Source: Pseudomonas sp. GV085 (GTDB lineage: Bacteria; Pseudomonadota; Gammaproteobacteria; Pseudomonadales; Pseudomonadaceae). From it: 64,000 bases of DNA. Numbering within the stretch: position 1 is the first letter of the stretch; each line of letters starts with the position of its first letter. Position numbers and translations under genes: made by a program. The notes under the pieces are model-generated. The model saw only the letters and a list, made by a program, of their open reading frames with translations. It had not been told where the DNA came from and did no database searches. The DNA is taken from contig NZ_QAOV01000004.1 in the NCBI RefSeq assembly GCF_003050925.1, positions 124,001 to 188,000 on the forward strand, written 5' to 3'. Below are positions 56,641 through 64,000 of the stretch, piece after piece.

Positions 56641-58916
56641 CCCCCGAGCAAATGCGCGACGCCTCTTTGCTGGAGCTGTTCAGCCTGGAGGCCGAAGCCC
56701 AGACCCTGGTCTTGAGTGTCGGCCTGCTGGCGCTTGAGCGCGACCCGACCCTGGCCGATCAACTTGAATCGTGCATGCGCGCGGCGCACTCGCTCAAGGG
56801 AGCGGCGCGGATCGTTGGCGTCGATGCCGGGGTCAGCGTTGCCCATGTGATGGAAGATTGCCTGGTCAGTGCCCAGGAAGGGCGCCTGGTGCTGCGTCCG
56901 GGGCACATCGATGCGTTGTTGCAAGGCACCGATTTGCTGATGCGCATTGCCACGCCAGGCAGCACGCCGGGGGACGCGGACATCGACGCCTATGTGGCAT
57001 TGATGGCGCGGTTACTGGACCCGACGGCGCCGTTGATCGCGCCAGCAGAACCGCTGATGGCCGAACTTCAACTCGAAGCACCCGCGCCCAAGGTCGAGTC
57101 GCCGGCGTCTGCCGACGAGCCGCCATCGGCGCCAGCCCCGCGCAAGACCACACGCACCACCGAAAACGGCGAACGTGTGCTGCGTGTCACCGCCGAGCGC
57201 CTGAACAGCCTGCTCGATCTGTCGAGCAAATCCCTGGTGGAAACCCTGCGGCTCAAACCGCACCTTGCGACCATGCAGCGCCTCAAGCGCATGCAGAGCA
57301 ACAGCCTGCGTGCACTGGAAAGTCTCAACGTGCATCTCAAGGATCACGCCTTGAGCCTGGAGGCCCGGGAAGCCCTTGAGGATGCGCGCCGCTTGCTCGC
57401 GCAATCCCAGCAATTGCTCATGGAAAAGAACACCGAACTCGATGAGTTCGCTTGGCATGCCAGCCAGCGGGCACAGGTGTTATACGACACGGCGCTGGCC
57501 TGTCGCATGCGGCCGTTTGCCGATGTGCTGACCGGTCAGGTGCGTATGGTCCGTGATCTGGGGCGCGATCTGGGCAAGCAGGTGCGACTGGAGATTGAGG
57601 GTGAGAAGACTCAGGTTGATCGCGACGTGCTGGAAAAACTTGAAGCGCCGCTGACTCACTTGTTGCGCAATGCGGTCGACCACGGCATTGAAACCCCGGA
57701 ACAACGCCTGCTGGCGGGCAAGCCGGCTGAAGGTTTGATTCGCCTGCGTGCGTCCCATCAGGCCGGTTTGCTGGTGCTTGAATTGAGCGATGACGGCAAT
57801 GGCGTGGACCTGGAAAAGGTCCGTCGCAGCATCGTTGAACGAAGTTTGTCGCCCGCGCAAACCGCTGCTCAGTTGAGCGAAGAGGAGTTGCTGACATTCC
57901 TGTTCCTGCCCGGTTTCAGTCTGCGCGACACGGTCACCGAGGTGTCCGGTCGCGGCGTTGGCCTGGATGCGGTGCAGCACATGGTCCGGCAGTTGCGCGG
58001 CGCGGTGGTGCTGGAGCAGACGGCGGGCGAGGGCAGTCGTTTCCACCTCGAGGTGCCGCTGACCCTGTCGGTGGTGCGCAGCCTCGTGGTGGAAGTCGGC
58101 GACGAAGCCTATGCCTTTCCGCTGGCGCATATCGAGCGCATGTGCGACCTGGAGCCGGCGGATATCGTGCAGGTCGAAGGTCGCCAGCATTTCTGGCACG
58201 AAGGCCGGCATGTCGGCCTGGTGGCGGCCAGCCAATTGTTGCAACGCCCGGCCAGCCAGAACAACGGGCAAACCCTGAGCGTCGTGGTGATTCGCGAGCG
58301 CGATGCGATCTACGGCGTGGCAGTGGAGCGGTTTATCGGTGAGCGGACATTGGTGGTGTTGCCGCTGGATGAGCGTCTGGGCAAGGTGCAGGACATTTCC
58401 GCCGGGGCCTTGCTCGACGACGGTTCGGTGGTGCTGATCATCGATGTCGAAGACATGCTGCGTTCGGTGGATAAATTGCTCAACACCGGGCGTCTGGAGC
58501 GCATTGCCCGTCGCAGCGATCAGGTGGTCGAGGCGGCCCGCAAACGAATTCTGGTGGTGGATGATTCCCTGACCGTGCGAGAGTTGCAGCGCAAGCTGTT
58601 GCTCAATCGCGGCTACGACGTGACGGTTGCGGTGGACGGCATGGACGGCTGGAACGCGCTGCGTTCGGAGGATTTCGATCTGCTGATCACCGACATCGAT
58701 ATGCCGCGCATGGACGGCATCGAACTGGTCACGCTGCTGCGTCGGGACAATCGCCTGCAATCGCTGCCGGTGATGGTGGTGTCCTACAAGGATCGTGAAG
58801 AGGACCGGCGCCGTGGACTGGATGCCGGGGCCGACTATTATCTAGCCAAGGCCAGTTTTCATGACGACGCCTTGCTCGATGCAGTGGTCGAGCTCATCGG
58901 AGGAGCACGAGCATGA
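56637..58916 (+). CDS. wspE: Hybrid CheA-type kinase WspE
   Basis: A 759-residue CheA-REC hybrid: Hpt domain with phospho-acceptor His51 (AAHSLKGAARIVG), dimerisation helices, HATPase (LLRNAVDHGIE; ELSDDGNGVDLEKV; SGRGVGLDAVQ), a CheW-like domain and a C-terminal receiver with Asp686 (LITDIDMPRMDG). It phosphorylates WspR and WspF. Overlaps wspD and wspF by ATGA. Confidence 0.95.
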   Translation: MTPEQMRDASLLELFSLEAEAQTLVLSVGLLALERDPTLADQLESCMRAAHSLKGAARIVGVDAGVSVAHVMEDCLVSAQEGRLVLRPGHIDALLQGTDLLMRIATPGSTPGDADIDAYVALMARLLDPTAPLIAPAEPLMAELQLEAPAPKVESPASADEPPSAPAPRKTTRTTENGERVLRVTAERLNSLLDLSSKSLVETLRLKPHLATMQRLKRMQSNSLRALESLNVHLKDHALSLEAREALEDARRLLAQSQQLLMEKNTELDEFAWHASQRAQVLYDTALACRMRPFADVLTGQVRMVRDLGRDLGKQVRLEIEGEKTQVDRDVLEKLEAPLTHLLRNAVDHGIETPEQRLLAGKPAEGLIRLRASHQAGLLVLELSDDGNGVDLEKVRRSIVERSLSPAQTAAQLSEEELLTFLFLPGFSLRDTVTEVSGRGVGLDAVQHMVRQLRGAVVLEQTAGEGSRFHLEVPLTLSVVRSLVVEVGDEAYAFPLAHIERMCDLEPADIVQVEGRQHFWHEGRHVGLVAASQLLQRPASQNNGQTLSVVVIRERDAIYGVAVERFIGERTLVVLPLDERLGKVQDISAGALLDDGSVVLIIDVEDMLRSVDKLLNTGRLERIARRSDQVVEAARKRILVVDDSLTVRELQRKLLLNRGYDVTVAVDGMDGWNALRSEDFDLLITDIDMPRMDGIELVTLLRRDNRLQSLPVMVVSYKDREEDRRRGLDAGADYYLAKASFHDDALLDAVVELIGGARA

Positions 58917-59923
58917 GGATCGCAATCGTCAATGACATGCCCATGGCGGTGGAGGCCCTGCGCCGCGCTCTGGCATTCGAGCCGGCCCACGAGGTGGTCT
59001 GGGTCGCCGGCAATGGTGCCGAGGCGGTGCGCCAGTGTGCGCAGGACACGCCGGACCTGATTCTGATGGACCTGATCATGCCGGTGATGGATGGCGTCGA
59101 GGCCACGCGGCGGATCATGGCCGAGACCCCGTGTGCCATCGTCATCGTCACCGTGGATCGCCAGCAGAACGTGCACCGTGTGTTCGAGGCCATGGGCCAC
59201 GGTGCGCTGGACGTGGTCGACACCCCGGCCATCGGCACCGGCAATGCCCAGGAAGCGGCCGCGCCGTTGTTGCGCAAGATCCTCAACATCAGCTGGCTGA
59301 TCGGCGACAAGGGCAACCTTCCGCGACCGACGCCGGCACCGTTGCGCAGTTCGGGCTCACGCCAGCGCCTGATCGCCATTGGCTCATCCGCCGGTGGGCC
59401 GGCAGCGCTGGAAGTCTTGCTCAAAGGGCTGCCGCGTGATTTCTCTCCGGCCATCGTGCTGGTGCAGCACGTTGACCAGGTGTTTGCCGCCGGTATGGCT
59501 GAATGGCTCAGCAGCGCCAGCGGCCTCAATGTGCGCCTGGCCGAGAACGGCGAGCCGCCGCAAAGCGGCACGGTAATGCTGGCCGGCACCAATCACCATA
59601 TTCGCTTGCTGAAAAACGGCACGCTGGCCTACACCGCCGAGCCGGTCAACGAGATCTACCGGCCCTCCATCGATGTGTTCTTCGAGAGCGTGGCCAGTTA
59701 CTGGAACGGTGACGCCATAGGGGTTTTGCTCACCGGCATGGGGCGTGATGGCGCCCAGGGGCTTAAACTCATGCGCCAACAGGGCTTCCTGACCATCGCA
59801 CAAGACCAAGGCAGCAGTGCGGTGTACGGCATGCCGAAGGCGGCCGCGGCCATCGACGCTGCCGTGGAGATTCGCCCGCTGGACAAGATAGCGCCACGAT
59901 TGCTGGAGATTTTCGCCAAATGA
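58913..59923 (+). CDS. wspF: CheB-type methylesterase WspF
   Basis: A 336-residue receiver-methylesterase. Receiver Asp53 (LILMDLIMPVMDG); catalytic residues Ser158/159 (IAIGSSAGGPAA), His186 (LVQHVDQV) and Asp279 (LLTGMGRDGAQG). It removes methyl groups from WspA and damps the pathway; loss-of-function mutations give wrinkly-spreader colonies. The frame here is intact with all catalytic residues. Confidence 0.95.
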   Translation: MRIAIVNDMPMAVEALRRALAFEPAHEVVWVAGNGAEAVRQCAQDTPDLILMDLIMPVMDGVEATRRIMAETPCAIVIVTVDRQQNVHRVFEAMGHGALDVVDTPAIGTGNAQEAAAPLLRKILNISWLIGDKGNLPRPTPAPLRSSGSRQRLIAIGSSAGGPAALEVLLKGLPRDFSPAIVLVQHVDQVFAAGMAEWLSSASGLNVRLAENGEPPQSGTVMLAGTNHHIRLLKNGTLAYTAEPVNEIYRPSIDVFFESVASYWNGDAIGVLLTGMGRDGAQGLKLMRQQGFLTIAQDQGSSAVYGMPKAAAAIDAAVEIRPLDKIAPRLLEIFAK

Positions 59924-59971
59924 GCACTTTTGCCCTCATTCCTGGCTCAGGTAGTACTCAGGTGACCGCAC

Positions 59972-60973
59972 ATGACTGAATTACAGCTCGACGACTTCAA
60001 GACCGACGAAAACGCCGCCATGGTGTTGCTGGTGGACGATCAGGCCATGATCGGCGAAGCCGTGCGCCGCGGTTTGGCGAACGAAGAGAATATCGATTTC
60101 CACTTCTGCGCCGACCCGCACCAGGCCATCGCCCACGCGGTGCGCATCAAGCCGACGGTGATTCTTCAAGACCTGGTGATGCCGGGGCTGGACGGTCTGA
60201 GCCTGGTACGTGAATACCGCAATCACCCGGCGACCAAGGACATTCCGATCATCGTCCTGTCGACCAAGGAAGACCCGTTGATCAAGAGCGCGGCTTTCGC
60301 GGCCGGGGCCAACGATTACCTGGTCAAGCTGCCGGACAACATCGAGCTGGTTGCGCGCATCCGCTATCACTCGCGCTCCTACATGACCCTGCTGCAACGG
60401 GACGCGGCGTACCGCGCGTTGCGGGTCAGCCAGCAGCAACTGCTCGACACCAACCTGGTGCTGCAACGCCTGATGAATTCCGATGGCCTGACCGGGTTGT
60501 CGAACCGTCGGCATTTCGATGAATACATGGAACTGGAATGGCGCCGTTCGCTGCGTGAGCAGAGCCAGTTGTCGTTGCTGATGATCGATGTGGATTACTT
60601 CAAGGCTTATAACGACAGCTTCGGCCACCTGGAAGGCGATGAAGCCCTGCGCAAGGTCGCCGCGGCGATCAAGGACGCCAGTGCCCGGCCTTCGGACCTG
60701 CCGGCCCGCTACGGCGGCGAAGAGTTCGCCCTGGTGCTGCCCAACACCTCCCAGGGCGGTGCACGGCTGGTGGCGGAAAAGCTGCGCATGACCGTGGCCG
60801 CCCTGAAGATCCCACATAACTCGCCCACCGAAGGTTCGAGCCTGACCATCAGTATCGGCCTGTCGACCATCACCCCGAAAACAGGCAGCAATTGCCGCGA
60901 CCTGATCCTGGCGGCGGACAAGGGGCTGTATTCGGCGAAGAACAATGGGCGTAATCAGGTGGGGGTAGGGTGA
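59972..60973 (+). CDS. wspR: Response regulator diguanylate cyclase WspR
   Basis: A 333-residue REC-GGDEF protein and the output of the Wsp system. Receiver Asp67 ([12 protein letters not shown]), a helical linker (about 130-170), GGEEF active site (248-252), [12 protein letters not shown] metal site and inhibitory I-site RPSD (239-242). Phosphorylation promotes oligomers that make c-di-GMP. It begins 48 bases after wspF, the only non-overlapping junction of the operon. Confidence 0.95.
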   Translation: MTELQLDDFKTDENAAMVLLVDDQAMIGEAVRRGLANEENIDFHFCADPHQAIAHAVRIKPTVILQDLVMPGLDGLSLVREYRNHPATKDIPIIVLSTKEDPLIKSAAFAAGANDYLVKLPDNIELVARIRYHSRSYMTLLQRDAAYRALRVSQQQLLDTNLVLQRLMNSDGLTGLSNRRHFDEYMELEWRRSLREQSQLSLLMIDVDYFKAYNDSFGHLEGDEALRKVAAAIKDASARPSDLPARYGGEEFALVLPNTSQGGARLVAEKLRMTVAALKIPHNSPTEGSSLTISIGLSTITPKTGSNCRDLILAADKGLYSAKNNGRNQVGVG

Positions 60974-60989
60974 CGGTACAACGCTCCGT

Positions 60990-61045
60990 AGCGCTGTAGC
61001 AGCTGCGGAGCCCGCGAGGCTGCGTCCGAAGACGAAGTCCTCGCA
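60990..61045. repeat. REP-like GC-rich repeat, 3' of wspR
   Basis: GCTGTAGCAGCTGCGGAGCC followed by CGAGGCTGCGTCCGAAGACG has the character of another Pseudomonas REP-like family. I see no clean inverted partner, so classification is tentative. The stretch 61046-61225 is AT-rich and holds no recognisable gene. Confidence 0.45.
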
Positions 61046-61225
61046 AACCTTGTGCATGAAGTTTGACTAAAGAAGCTTGTTGCATGATTTACGAATATTT
61101 TTGTACGGATAGTCGCTTCATGTAATTGTTAGTTGGCAGGTTTGTTTTTTTTGGGTTTTAAGGTATGTTTGTCAGCAGTTTATGGGTGGTGTCCTTGGTT
61201 GGCATAATGTCTTTTCTGGATCTGA

Positions 61226-61582
61226 TTAAAGAGTGACAGTGGCAATCAGTCCAGTGGCGCCAAGGATGAAACCAATTAGAGCCCCTCTTTCTGGTAGCTC
61301 CCTCATCATTGCATATATCACTATGGGCTCAAGGATTAGTAGAAGTGTCAGGGAGGCTACGGTCACTATCCATATGTTTCCAGTAGCCTGATACCCAAGC
61401 CAGTAGGCAAAAATCAGGCTTATTCCGGCAAGGCTGATTAATGCTATGGGCTTTAGGAATGCTAATGGGGTTTCCAGTGGATGATCCGGAAGCTTTGAGG
61501 CGTAGACTTCGCTATAAATCGTTAGTATCTCACCAAAAATCATAAGTATTAACGCAGCGGCCATATAATAGTGGTTTTTCAT
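61226..61582 (-). CDS. Small SMR/EamA-like four-helix membrane protein
   Basis: A 118-residue protein with four hydrophobic helices and the length of small multidrug resistance/EamA half-transporters. Glu residues in helix 1 (FGEILTIYSEVYASK) and the end of the last helices (LPERGALIGFILGATGLIAT) resemble that fold. AAGG precedes the ATG. The gene is markedly AT-rich relative to its neighbours and interrupts the wspR-prfB junction, which suggests acquisition. The transported compound is unknown. Confidence 0.65.
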   Translation of the reverse strand: MKNHYYMAAALILMIFGEILTIYSEVYASKLPDHPLETPLAFLKPIALISLAGISLIFAYWLGYQATGNIWIVTVASLTLLLILEPIVIYAMMRELPERGALIGFILGATGLIATVTL

Positions 61583-61997
61583 TGTTGGCCTTTTAATTGT
61601 TGTGAGCTTTGAAGTTGTATTTTTTATGAGATGCTATTCGGCTGTGTGTGCTGCCTAGTTATAGGGGGGGTAGGTGGATTGCGCAATTGCTATTCAAGTA
61701 GGAAGGGTCTGTTATTTATGACATTAATTTCCTACAGCTCGGGCGATTTACTCGGTCGGCGGCGGACAACTGGAGACGCTCGCGGTAATTGGGCGCGGTA
61801 AAATGGCCGGAGAGCATTCGGTCTGCATGGAAGGAGCATTGGATGTGGCGTAATCGGCGGTAAGCCATTGGCAACATGTGGCAGGTGGCCGCTGACTGAA
61901 ACCATTCGCCGGTAAACCCGCCATGCGGGCTGCCGGGACCGCTTGATTACGGTATACTCGCCGGCTTTCAAAAGTTCGCCAACGAGTGCTGCCCGTC
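61583..61997. other. Intergenic region upstream of prfB
   Basis: About 415 bases without a credible gene. AT-rich near the small membrane gene, GC-rich towards prfB. Short open frames here have no domain or ribosome-binding support. Confidence 0.5.
61953..61958 (+). promoter_or_regulatory. Possible -10 element of prfB
   Basis: TATACT lies 39 bases before the prfB ATG. No good -35 element sits 17 bases further upstream, so this is only a candidate. Confidence 0.3.
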
Positions 61998-63093
61998 ATG
62001 GAAATCAACCCGATCCTGAACACCATCAAGGACCTGTCCGAGCGCTCCGAAACTATTCGGGGGTATCTTTGACTACGATCAAAAGCATGAGCGTCTGACC
62101 GAAGTCAATCGCGAGCTTGAAGATCCGGCTGTCTGGAACAAACCTGAATACGCCCAGGAACTGGGCCGCGAGCGCGCTGCGCTGGCGCAGATCGTCGATA
62201 CCCTGGACGAATTGAACACCGGTCTGGCCGATTGCCGTGACCTGCTGGACATGGCCGTTGAAGAGAACGACGAAGGCGCAGTGGGCGATGTCGTCGCCGA
62301 GCTGGCCCGTCTCGAGGAAAACCTCGCCAAGCTTGAATTCCGCCGCATGTTCAGCCATGAAATGGATCCGAACAACGCCTACCTGGACATCCAGGCCGGT
62401 TCCGGCGGCACCGAAGCCCAGGACTGGGCCAACATCCTGCTGCGCATGTACCTGCGCTGGGCCGACAAGCGCGGTTTCGACGCGACCATCATGGAGCTGT
62501 CGGCCGGTGAAGTCGCCGGGATCAAGGGCGCGACCGTGCACATCAAGGGCGAATACGCGTTTGGCTGGTTGCGGACCGAGATCGGCGTGCACCGTCTGGT
62601 GCGCAAGAGCCCGTTCGACTCCGGCAACCGTCGCCACACCTCGTTCTCCGCAGTGTTCGTCTCCCCAGAGATCGACGACAAGGTGGAAATCGAAATCAAC
62701 CCGGCAGACCTGCGGATCGACACCTATCGTTCCTCCGGTGCCGGTGGTCAGCACGTAAACACCACCGACTCGGCCGTACGTATCACCCACGTACCGACCA
62801 ATACCGTGGTCAGCTGCCAGAACGAACGTTCCCAGCACGCCAACAAAGACACCGCGATGAAAATGTTGCGGGCGCGCTTGTACGAGCAGGAAATACAGAA
62901 ACGCAACGCGGCGTCCCAGGCGCTGGAAGACACCAAGTCCGATATCGGCTGGGGTCACCAGATCCGTTCGTACGTGCTCGATGCCTCGCGGATCAAGGAT
63001 CTGCGCACCAACATCGAACGCAGCGACTGTGACAAGGTGCTCGATGGCGACATCGACGAATACCTGGAAGCGAGCCTGAAATCGGGGCTGTAA
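61998..63093 (+). CDS. prfB: Peptide chain release factor 2 (programmed +1 frameshift)
   Basis: RF2 recognises UGA/UAA stop codons. The first 24 codons ([10 protein letters not shown]...) end in an in-frame TGA at 62070-62072; after a +1 shift the frame continues from GAC 62071 to the TAA at 63091-63093, giving about 364 residues, the usual length. The RF2 tripeptide SPF (RKSPFDSG) and the catalytic GGQ ([11 protein letters not shown]) are present. It is followed by lysS, the conserved prfB-lysS pair. Confidence 0.96.
62058..62073 (+). promoter_or_regulatory. prfB: prfB programmed frameshift site
   Basis: A Shine-Dalgarno-like CGGGGG (62058-62063), a short gap, then CTTTGAC (62067-62073). 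The ribosome slips from CTT to TTT when RF2 is scarce and avoids the TGA. This is the classic RF2 autoregulatory arrangement. Confidence 0.95.
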
Positions 63094-63116
63094 TACACTG
63101 ACACACCGCGCCCCCC

Positions 63117-63159
63117 TGTAGGAGCCGGCTTGCCGGCGATCCCCGGCCGCAGGCCGGGG
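63117..63159. repeat. Single REP plus GC-rich hairpin
   Basis: TGTAGGAGCCGGCTTGCCGG (one REP arm) followed by CCCCGGCC/GGCCGGGG (63141-63159) in the short prfB-lysS gap. Confidence 0.75.
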
Positions 63160-63188
63160 ACAACGAACCAGATGGAATATTTAAAGAC

Positions 63189-64000
63189 ATGAGCGACCTA
63201 GAACTCGACCCGCAAGCCCTGCAACAGGAAGAAAACTCCCTGATCGCCCTGCGCAAGGAAAAGCTTGCTGCCGAGCGCGCCAAGGGCAATGCCTTCCCCA
63301 ACGACTTCCGCCGCGAAAACTACTGCGAGCAACTGCAGAAACAGTACGCGGACAAGACCAAGGAAGAGCTGGCAGAAGCGGCGATCCCGGTCAAGGTTGC
63401 CGGTCGTATCATGCTCAACCGTGGCTCGTTCATGGTGATCCAGGACATGACCGGGCGAATCCAGGTCTACGTCAACCGCAAGACCCTGTCCGAAGAAACC
63501 CTGGCCGCGGTGAAAACCTGGGACATGGGCGACATCATCGCAGCCGAAGGCACCCTGGCCCGTTCCGGCAAGGGCGACCTGTACGTTGAAATGACCAGCG
63601 TGCGCCTGCTGACCAAATCCCTGCGTCCGCTGCCGGACAAGCACCACGGCCTGACCGACACCGAACAGCGTTACCGCCAGCGCTACGTTGACTTGATCGT
63701 CAACGAAGACGTGCGCCAGACTTTCCGCGTGCGTTCGCAAGTCATCGCCCACATCCGCAGCTTCCTGATGAAGCGTGACTTCCTGGAAGTGGAAACGCCG
63801 ATGCTGCAGACCATTCCTGGCGGCGCGGCAGCCAAGCCGTTCGAAACCCACCACAATGCGCTGGACATGGGCATGTTCCTGCGTATCGCGCCGGAGCTGT
63901 ACCTCAAGCGCCTGGTTGTTGGCGGGTTCGAGAAAGTGTTCGAGATCAACCGCAACTTCCGTAACGAAGGCGTTTCGACTCGTCACAACCCTGAATTCAC
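63189..64000 (+). CDS. lysS: Lysyl-tRNA synthetase (class II), 5' part
   Basis: The frame starts at ATG 63189 ([12 protein letters not shown]) and is open to the window edge, so about 270 of ~500 residues are visible. The N-terminal OB-fold anticodon-binding domain is followed by the start of the class II catalytic core ([20 protein letters not shown]; motif 2 region [20 protein letters not shown]). It charges tRNA-Lys in the cytoplasm. Confidence 0.96.
   Translation, partial: MSDLELDPQALQQEENSLIALRKEKLAAERAKGNAFPNDFRRENYCEQLQKQYADKTKEELAEAAIPVKVAGRIMLNRGSFMVIQDMTGRIQVYVNRKTLSEETLAAVKTWDMGDIIAAEGTLARSGKGDLYVEMTSVRLLTKSLRPLPDKHHGLTDTEQRYRQRYVDLIVNEDVRQTFRVRSQVIAHIRSFLMKRDFLEVETPMLQTIPGGAAAKPFETHHNALDMGMFLRIAPELYLKRLVVGGFEKVFEINRNFRNEGVSTRHNPEF

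Noticed and set aside
57480..58760. Minus-strand 426-codon open frame inside wspE
   Set aside because: Antisense to the HATPase, CheW and REC parts of WspE, whose motifs are all clear.

Overview
The window looks like chromosome from a Pseudomonas of the P. fluorescens group. It has about 60% G+C, the wspABCDEFR-prfB-lysS order known from Pseudomonas, an aauRS-aatPMQJ acidic amino acid locus, OpgD, MetR, and about a dozen REP/REPIN repeats built on the GAGCGAGC-TTGC-TCGC type of palindrome. No rRNA, tRNA, CRISPR array or complete insertion sequence was found.

Layout. 1-7.0 kb: the 5' part of a very large leucine-rich-repeat, toxin-like protein, then an atypical class A penicillin-binding protein. 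7.6-13.4 kb: a proline-type amino acid permease, an OpgC-type membrane acyltransferase, and a gtrA-gtrB-glucosyltransferase cluster for glycan modification. 13.4-18.4 kb: an FMN-binding glutamate synthase-like protein, a LuxR regulator divergent from a nitrilase-family amidohydrolase, and an APC permease. 18.5-25.4 kb: a four-gene operon joined by ATGA stop/start overlaps, encoding two REC-GGDEF-EAL proteins, a di-haem peroxidase and a histidine kinase. 25.6-29.3 kb: two decayed genes (HD-GYP and LysE-family remnants) among Nudix, GNAT, MetR and alpha/beta-hydrolase genes. 29.4-36.3 kb: the AauRS two-component system and the AatJQMP glutamate/aspartate ABC transporter, with a readable sigma-54 promoter and two AauR-type palindromes upstream of aatJ. 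36.3-38.0 kb: opgD. 38.4-41.1 kb: a small accessory island with a lone antitoxin-like ORF, a BRO-N antirepressor-like gene behind a strongly folded leader, and an extended PemK/MazF-like toxin. 41.2-51.4 kb: a polyamine/GABA catabolism block with an APC permease, two paralogous aminobutyraldehyde-type dehydrogenases around a YdcSTUV-like ABC transporter, and a LysR regulator. 51.6-52.3 kb: a TerB/DUF533 protein. 52.5-61.0 kb: the complete Wsp surface-sensing operon ending in the diguanylate cyclase WspR. 61.2-64 kb: a small SMR-like membrane gene inserted before prfB (with its programmed +1 frameshift), then the 5' part of lysS.

Themes. Cyclic-di-GMP signalling appears twice as complete loci (the coupled operon and Wsp) and once as a fossil (the HD-GYP remnant). 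Nitrogen-compound uptake and catabolism fills much of the rest. The least explained parts are the redox/c-di-GMP operon at 18.5-25.4 kb and the PemK/BRO island at 38.4-41.1 kb.
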